The notes under the pieces are model-generated. The model did not search any database. It had not been told where the DNA came from and was given only the letters and a program-made list of their open reading frames with translations. A stretch of DNA of 64,000 bases from Adiantum capillus-veneris (taxonomy: Eukaryota; Streptophyta; Polypodiopsida; Polypodiales; Pteridaceae): contig CM043957.1 of assembly GCA_014529385.2 (NCBI GenBank), positions 85,439,881-85,503,880 on the forward strand, given 5' to 3'. Positions within the stretch are counted from its first letter, which is position 1. Each line of letters opens with the position of its first letter. This document shows, piece after piece, positions 58,382 through 64,000 of this stretch. The position numbers and the translations under genes were made by a program.

Positions 58382-58440
<59 letters not shown>
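58379..58440 (+). repeat. Compound (GT)n(GA)n microsatellite
   Basis: Uninterrupted GT then GA dinucleotides. Similar tracts at 58819-58854 (GA), 60245-60315, 60481-60527 and 61787-61905. Confidence 0.95.
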
Positions 58441-58444
<4 letters not shown>

Positions 58445-58816
58445 CTAAGAGGGTGGCAAATCTTTTTTCCAGATCGAGATAATTTTAAAGTAAATAAAGG
58501 GCACACTAAAACCTTTTTCTGTTTTTAGGTCAAAATTTGAAGAATTGATGGTATTTATACTAGAACTTGCAGAATTTAGTTGGTTTTCTTTAAGATAAGC
58601 TTAGAATCTATCTAGTATTTTACAATTTAAGCTGGTTAAAAATACAATAAACCTCGATTTTTTAAGCCCCAAAATGGAAGGGGATGACAGAGGTATAAAA
58701 GTTGGATGCTTAGTACATCTAAAATGACTCTCTCACCACCCCAATGACACGCTTTGCGAAGAGGGGGAGGGGTGCATCTGCTGAGAATCTATTACATCCT
58801 TGCGTGCGGTGCCAAC

Positions 58817-58857
<41 letters not shown>

Positions 58858-60240
58858 GCCCTAGAAGCATCAACATTGTTCGATGAGCGATGAGTCTATT
58901 TTTTCCTCTTGAAGGCGATTTGAAGAGTGGCTCTACTATTCCTTTTGAATGCCATAAACAAACCCCCCTTTTCTTTCTACACGAGTCCAGACAGAGCCCT
59001 CAAATTTGAAGGGTGACTCTATTTTGATAGTTTATCATTTTTTTAATAGCAATAGTGAGTAGGGTTAATAAATTGAAAACACCACCAGTAGGTCATGCCA
59101 ATCTTTTTCAGGTGCTTAATTAACGCGAATCTTCAGAGATGCTATTGAGAGCTCTGAGGAGAGAAAGGGCGGATATGGCATGTGGAGGAGAAGGGAGAGA
59201 CACAGAAAGTTGACATGCATCAATATGATTGCGGACAAGCAAAGATTTTTTGCTTGATAGTATAGGTCCATGGTGCAAACACATGGTTGGAGCTGTTGGC
59301 ACAAAGGCAGAGGGAGAGCATGATGGGGAGAGAGAGGGAGGGATCGCACGCAAGGAAGCCTAACCCATAACCATGTGCATGTATGGGTGCCATCACAGGG
59401 CCATCTCGTCACATCAAGGAACATTGTGCCAATATGAATATGGACCATGAATCATACAAATGAAAAGGAGAAGAAGACCTGAGAATAGCAAATGCCATGC
59501 TCTCAATGATTCCACACATCGGGCAGTGTCGAGCAAAAACATTGTGATGGGCACCTACACATGTTGTTATTCTACTAACCCCGAGGATGTGCACACTGCA
59601 TGCTACAACTAAGCAAAGTCGAATGGTCTTGAAGTCGGCGGCTTGGCACTACCTGTGCCTCACGTGGGACAACATAAGCATGTGACACATGAGGTCTCAA
59701 ATAGGGCTTTCCAAAAACAATTTTCCCGATTGAACTAATTAATTGAGCTTGCAAAAAAGAAATTTGTACTCGAAATAAAGAAGGGCCAAAATTTGAAAAT
59801 TTACCACTAAAATCTTTCCAATTTTTTTCCAGGCAAGCTTGGAATCTAGCCAAGATTTTCTAGTTTTAGGTGGTTAAAAATACACCAAAACCCTAGTTTT
59901 TTTGTGCAAACATTGAAAATATATAAGGGTACAATAAATTTAGGTCAAAATTTAGAGAATTGCTAGTATTTACACTAAACCTTGCAAAATTTTATCGCTC
60001 TTTTTAAAGGCAAGCTTGGAATCTAGCTCGGATTTTGTAAATTTATCCAGTTACAAATATACTAAACCCTGGTTTTGTACGAACACAGGTCTCGAATAGT
60101 CCCATAATGGGCATGATGGATGTAGAAGAGCTGGAAGTTGAGTACATCCATTGTCACTCTCTAACCACCCCAAGGACATTATGTGACAAGAGGAGGTGTG
60201 CACCTGGCAAAAAATTGTTACATCCTCACATGGGGCATAA

Positions 60241-60244
<4 letters not shown>

Positions 60245-60315
<71 letters not shown>
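60245..60315 (+). repeat. Compound (GT)n(GA)n microsatellite
   Basis: About 40 bases of GT then about 30 of GA, in the same relation to the diverged repeat unit as at 58379. Confidence 0.95.
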
Positions 60316-60319
<4 letters not shown>

Positions 60320-60480
60320 CCCACTAATCTAGCAGCCTTGCAAAAGCAATTATATATTGTTTCAAGAAAAAAGGGATTCAATTCTACTATAAGAAATGCA
60401 TCATCTACTTATATTGTTATTTCTAATCGAAGTAATTTGGAGGGAGACAGAGAGGGTAATCGAGGGGTTGTGCACCAACA

Positions 60481-60526
<46 letters not shown>

Positions 60527-60810
60527 CTCGTTTTTAAGAGGGAATTGTATAACCAATCTACTAGACTCAATGGTTATCACAGTTTCCTCTTTTTATTGAC
60601 TGAGAGAGATCTCAAAGGTCTACTCGACAAGTCTTTGTTACCATATACTTGTGGTAGTGATGTGTTTGAACACACTTAGGACGGTCAAATTTTCCCCTCA
60701 TTAGGAGGTTTTTTCCCCGTGCATTGTATATATGCCCATGACTCTAAGGATATCTTATCTTTCCATTGCACACTAAGTAATACACTCTCTGTTGTGTGCC
60801 TTGAGCTTCC

Positions 60811-61450
60811 TTGGCTTGTTGTATCCCAAGGGGAGATCATTGCCGCCAGATTTACATGCTTTTTCGGACTCAGATTGGCTTGTTGTATCCCAAGGGGAGA
60901 TCATTGCCGCCATATTTACATGCTTTTTCGGACTCAGATTGGCTTGTTGTATCCCAAGGGGAGATCATTGCCGCCATATTTACATGCTTTTTCGGACTCA
61001 GATTGGGCCGATTGTTTTGACATGTGAGTGCCCATGAGTGGTTTTTGTTTCATGCTAGACAATTCATGCATATCACGGTTGAGCAAGAAGCAAGCTACTG
61101 TGGACACTTCCAGTTGTGAGGTAGAGTACATGACAGTTTTCACGACTACGATTGAGTGTGTATAGCTCATACGCCTTATGGCTGATTTGGATGTTGGATA
61201 GGACATTGGCAACAACATCTACACTGATAGTCAGATCACATTGGCAATTGCGAGGAACCCAATTTTTCATGCTCGCACAAAGCACATTGAGGTGAATTAC
61301 CACTATGTCAGGGAGAGGCTCTTAGTAGGAGAGATCAGCTTGGCTTATGTGTCAACACGACAACCTTGCAAATCTTTTCACAAAGGCATTGTCTTGTGAG
61401 AAGTTCGAAACTTTTCGCAAAGCTTTGGGCTTACTCCCCTTTGTGGACTG
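60811..61450 (+). pseudogene. Copia RNase H end with triplicated segment
   Basis: Reads as the homologue of 21119-21650 (minus): YPKGRSLPP..HAFSDSDWA, then SKKQATVDTSSCEVEYM, IYTDSQITLAIARNPIF, KHIEVNYHYVRERLL. The first part is repeated three times (60815-61006). Several stops and a frameshift near 61355. Confidence 0.8.
60815..61006 (+). repeat. Triplicated 64 bp segment
   Basis: Copies at 60815-60878, 60879-60942 and 60943-61006, identical except one base (ccaga in the first, ccata in the others). Sixty-four is not a multiple of three, so each copy shifts the frame. Confidence 0.95.
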
Positions 61451-61786
61451 ACCATGTCCTCATGGCATGGCACTTCCCTATACTCTATGTGCCAGCTCTC
61501 GCTCACCACATCACTCCCATGGGGGATTTGTTACCATATACATGTGGTAGTGATGTGTGTGAACACACTTAAGACCGCCGATGCATTTTTCCCCTCATTA
61601 GGAGTTTTTTTCCCCCGTGCATTGTACATACACCCATCACTGTAGGGCTATCTTATCTTTCCATTACACACTAAGTAATACACTATGTATTGTGTGCCTT
61701 GAGCTTCCTTCGTCTTCTCCAAGCTGTGTGCGTTTCTCTGCAACCCTATCTCCAAGAGTCTCAACCTCAAAACTCTACGTGCATTT

Positions 61787-62700
<914 letters not shown>

Positions 62701-63117
62701 AGAGATTAGTTCGTTTGGAAATGGCGAAAAGTGAAGAAAAACCTTTAAAAAATACAAAGAAATATTGTAAATGTCATTAGGACTTTGCGGTTTCGACCGG
62801 CTGGGGCAAAAAGACTTTCCCGAACAGTGGGAAGCCAGGGGGGTCGTTGAGAGAGGCACCTGGCAGAGAGCGAGAGAGCCATATCGTGGCGTTATGCTTG
62901 TCCACCACCCCAAGATCCACACACACAAACATCAAGAGAGAGAGAGCGTCAGCGCACGCGCTTTCGAGAGCCCACAACTTTCCTGGGACGTGGTGCTTGT
63001 AATAATAAGTTGTAACAGTACAAATCCAAGGGCCGTGTGAAGCTTCCTCTTGCTAGTGTATGCACATTGCCTACATAAAGGCAGACACGCCTCTATTTTC
63101 TGAGCACATTCTTGTTT

Positions 63118-63155
<38 letters not shown>

Positions 63156-63208
63156 GCAGGAGCTCCCCCACCCCCCTCTCGCGCACACACCCACACCCAC
63201 ACACAGGG
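62701..63208 (+). promoter_or_regulatory. Probable promoter and 5' UTR of glutamate decarboxylase
   Basis: A TATA-like ctacataaag lies at 63071-63080. A CT tract (63120-63151), typical of plant 5' UTRs, and a C/A-rich stretch lie between it and the ATG at 63209. The transcription start is not determined. Confidence 0.45.
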
Positions 63209-63306
63209 ATGGTGCTTAGCAGCGCCATATCTGAGAGCCATCATGCCTCGGATAGCAGCATCCATTCCACCTTTGCCTCCCGCTATGTGCAGACGTCCCT
63301 CCCCAG
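63209..63306 (+). CDS. GAD: Glutamate decarboxylase, first coding exon (partial gene)
   Basis: The frame opens MVLSSAISES and ends IHSTFASRYVQTSLP plus two bases of the next codon (AG). Plant glutamate decarboxylases begin MVL..., followed by a block very close to HSTFASRYVRTSLPRF, and the match extends over the last 15 residues. The exon ends at a GT donor (ccccag|gtgctc), which splits the Arg codon, consistent with the family. The enzyme is a cytosolic PLP-dependent decarboxylase turning L-glutamate into GABA; plant forms are usually calmodulin-regulated at the C-terminus, which is not in this window. Exon 2 (FKMPENS-like) does not appear before 64000, so intron 1 is at least 694 bases. Whether the full gene is functional cannot be seen here. 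Confidence 0.8.
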
Positions 63307-64000
63307 GTGCTCTCTCTCTCTCTCTCACTCACACACACACACACACACACACGCACGCACACGCACACGACGCGCCTTGAGTTCGGAACTCGTGGAGTAT
63401 GTCTTTCGGGTCTGTGCTATTGTTGTCTTGATCAGATCTTGCGACTAAGTGTCCGGTAAATGGGGCCTTCTTCTCCCATGGTTGAGCTTCCCATATTAAG
63501 TTCACCCTCTTCTAATCGGTCCACGCACGCGCTATAACAGATTACCACCGCTGCATTTAACGACGCGGTGATCAACATATTTGCACCAGTAGGCTTGCAA
63601 AACAAGCCTGAATGGGTAGTGACGTTCACTTTTAGAGCAGATTCTCACGGGCGGGGATAGAACCCCCACCACTCATCAGCTGATTTGTTAATTGTGGCTC
63701 ATTTGTTCTTTGCTGTCAGTTGCGCTACTACGCTTGGAAAGGCGGGCTAGTGAGGTAGACCCACGTCTCTCTATTTGACACCCTGAATTTTTAGAGGGGA
63801 TCTACGGTCCTAGATCAAGATCATTGTTTGATCTTGGGCCGTCGCGACCTCACAAACCTCCCCGTATCAAGACGAATGAGTTACCACTACGCTATCGCAC
63901 GCATTTTGATACACATCGAGAATGGTAGCATTATGTCTGGCCCGTCGCGATCTTAGTTCTCATCGAGCTTACTTCCGAGCTCACGTCGAGTCTACACTAC
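63307..64000 (+). other. Intron 1 of glutamate decarboxylase (partial)
   Basis: Starts gtgctctctctc, with CT and CA microsatellites (63309-63368). Contains the tRNA-derived repeat below. The acceptor lies outside the window. Confidence 0.6.
63600..63915 (-). repeat. tRNA-derived SINE-like repeat(s) in the intron
   Basis: On the minus strand, TAGCGTAGTGG (63894-63884) is a perfect Pol III A box; gaggtcgcgac follows about 32 bases on, where a B box belongs, but is degenerate. A second unit has TAGCGCAACTG (63727-63717) and a B-box-like GGTTCTATCCC (63664-63654). The layout fits a plant SINE head followed by a second tRNA-like unit, in antisense to the host gene. Confidence 0.5.

Larger units (their letters stand above)
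57341..60635. other. A/T-rich region with a diverged repeat family
   Basis: No genes. At least four diverged copies of a unit are seen, starting near 58205, 58525, 59785 and 59945. Each contains aagcttggaatctagc-like sequence, a gtcaaaattt-like motif and a taaaaccc motif. Three units run on into GT or GA microsatellites. Confidence 0.55.
60636..61757 (+). mobile_element. Miniature copia remnant: LTR, RNase H end, LTR
   Basis: Left LTR 60636-60810 (TGTTACC start, last ~45 bases missing). Interior 60811-61528 carries only the 3' end of pol. Right LTR 61529-61757. Both LTRs match the 227 bp LTR at 20816-21042. The primer site, Gag and most of Pol are gone; the deletion joins the LTR middle to the RNase H region. 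Confidence 0.8.

Noticed and set aside
60107-60679. 190-codon plus-strand ORF
   Set aside because: Kept open by GT and GA microsatellites; spans unrelated units and part of an LTR.
63060-63380. 106-codon ORF overlapping the GAD exon in another frame
   Set aside because: Low-complexity Leu-Ser and His-Thr runs from microsatellites; the other frame carries the conserved GAD residues and a splice donor.

Overview
The window looks like nuclear DNA of a vascular plant with a large, repeat-rich genome. Almost all of it is LTR-retrotransposon sequence (Ty3/gypsy and Ty1/copia types, primer sites of the initiator-Met tRNA type, a chromodomain integrase). At the right edge is what reads as the first coding exon of a plant glutamate decarboxylase gene. 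Bacterial-style features (operons, ribosome binding sites, CRISPR) are absent. The species cannot be fixed from this sequence; abundant GT/GA compound microsatellites and long LTRs fit a fern- or gymnosperm-scale genome, but that is a guess.

Layout. 1-1935: minus-strand gag-only element, broken at its 5' side. 1936-9329: a second copy on the plus strand with two LTRs of about 2.65 kb around a 2.1 kb interior that encodes only Gag. 9330-12000: head-to-head inverted LTR copies, including a 110 bp internally deleted mini-LTR. 12001-15427: spacer, purine-rich minisatellite, twin hairpins, an unknown 144-aa ORF, and the 3' end plus LTR head of another family member. 15428-19564: 5'-truncated chromovirus (RT end, RNase H, integrase, chromodomain, 3' LTR). 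19617-20563: 5' LTR end, primer site and gag start of a related element. 20816-25040: minus-strand copia element, one long reading frame stopped by four nonsense codons. 26395-32398: minus-strand LTR element with a primer site and polypurine tract but no coding capacity (LARD-like). 32401-40183 and beyond: plus-strand gypsy relic with an unusual order: integrase, then a protease-like domain, then a 2.2 kb non-coding stretch, then a long coiled-coil protein, then polypurine tract and LTR. 43115 to about 49990: minus-strand gypsy element with gag carrying four zinc-knuckle-like motifs. 50748 to about 55070: plus-strand copia relic. 55080-60635: non-coding, with exon-like pieces and a diverged repeat family carrying compound microsatellites. 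60636-61757: miniature copia remnant with a triplicated 64 bp segment. 63209-63306: glutamate decarboxylase exon 1, with a tRNA-derived SINE-like insertion in the following intron.

How the parts relate. No retroelement here is intact, so any movement would have needed proteins from elsewhere. The gag-only family keeps transcription and priming signals and one structural protein; the LARD keeps only cis signals. The glutamate decarboxylase exon is the only recognisable host gene; everything left of about 62.5 kb is a nested retroelement landscape upstream of it.
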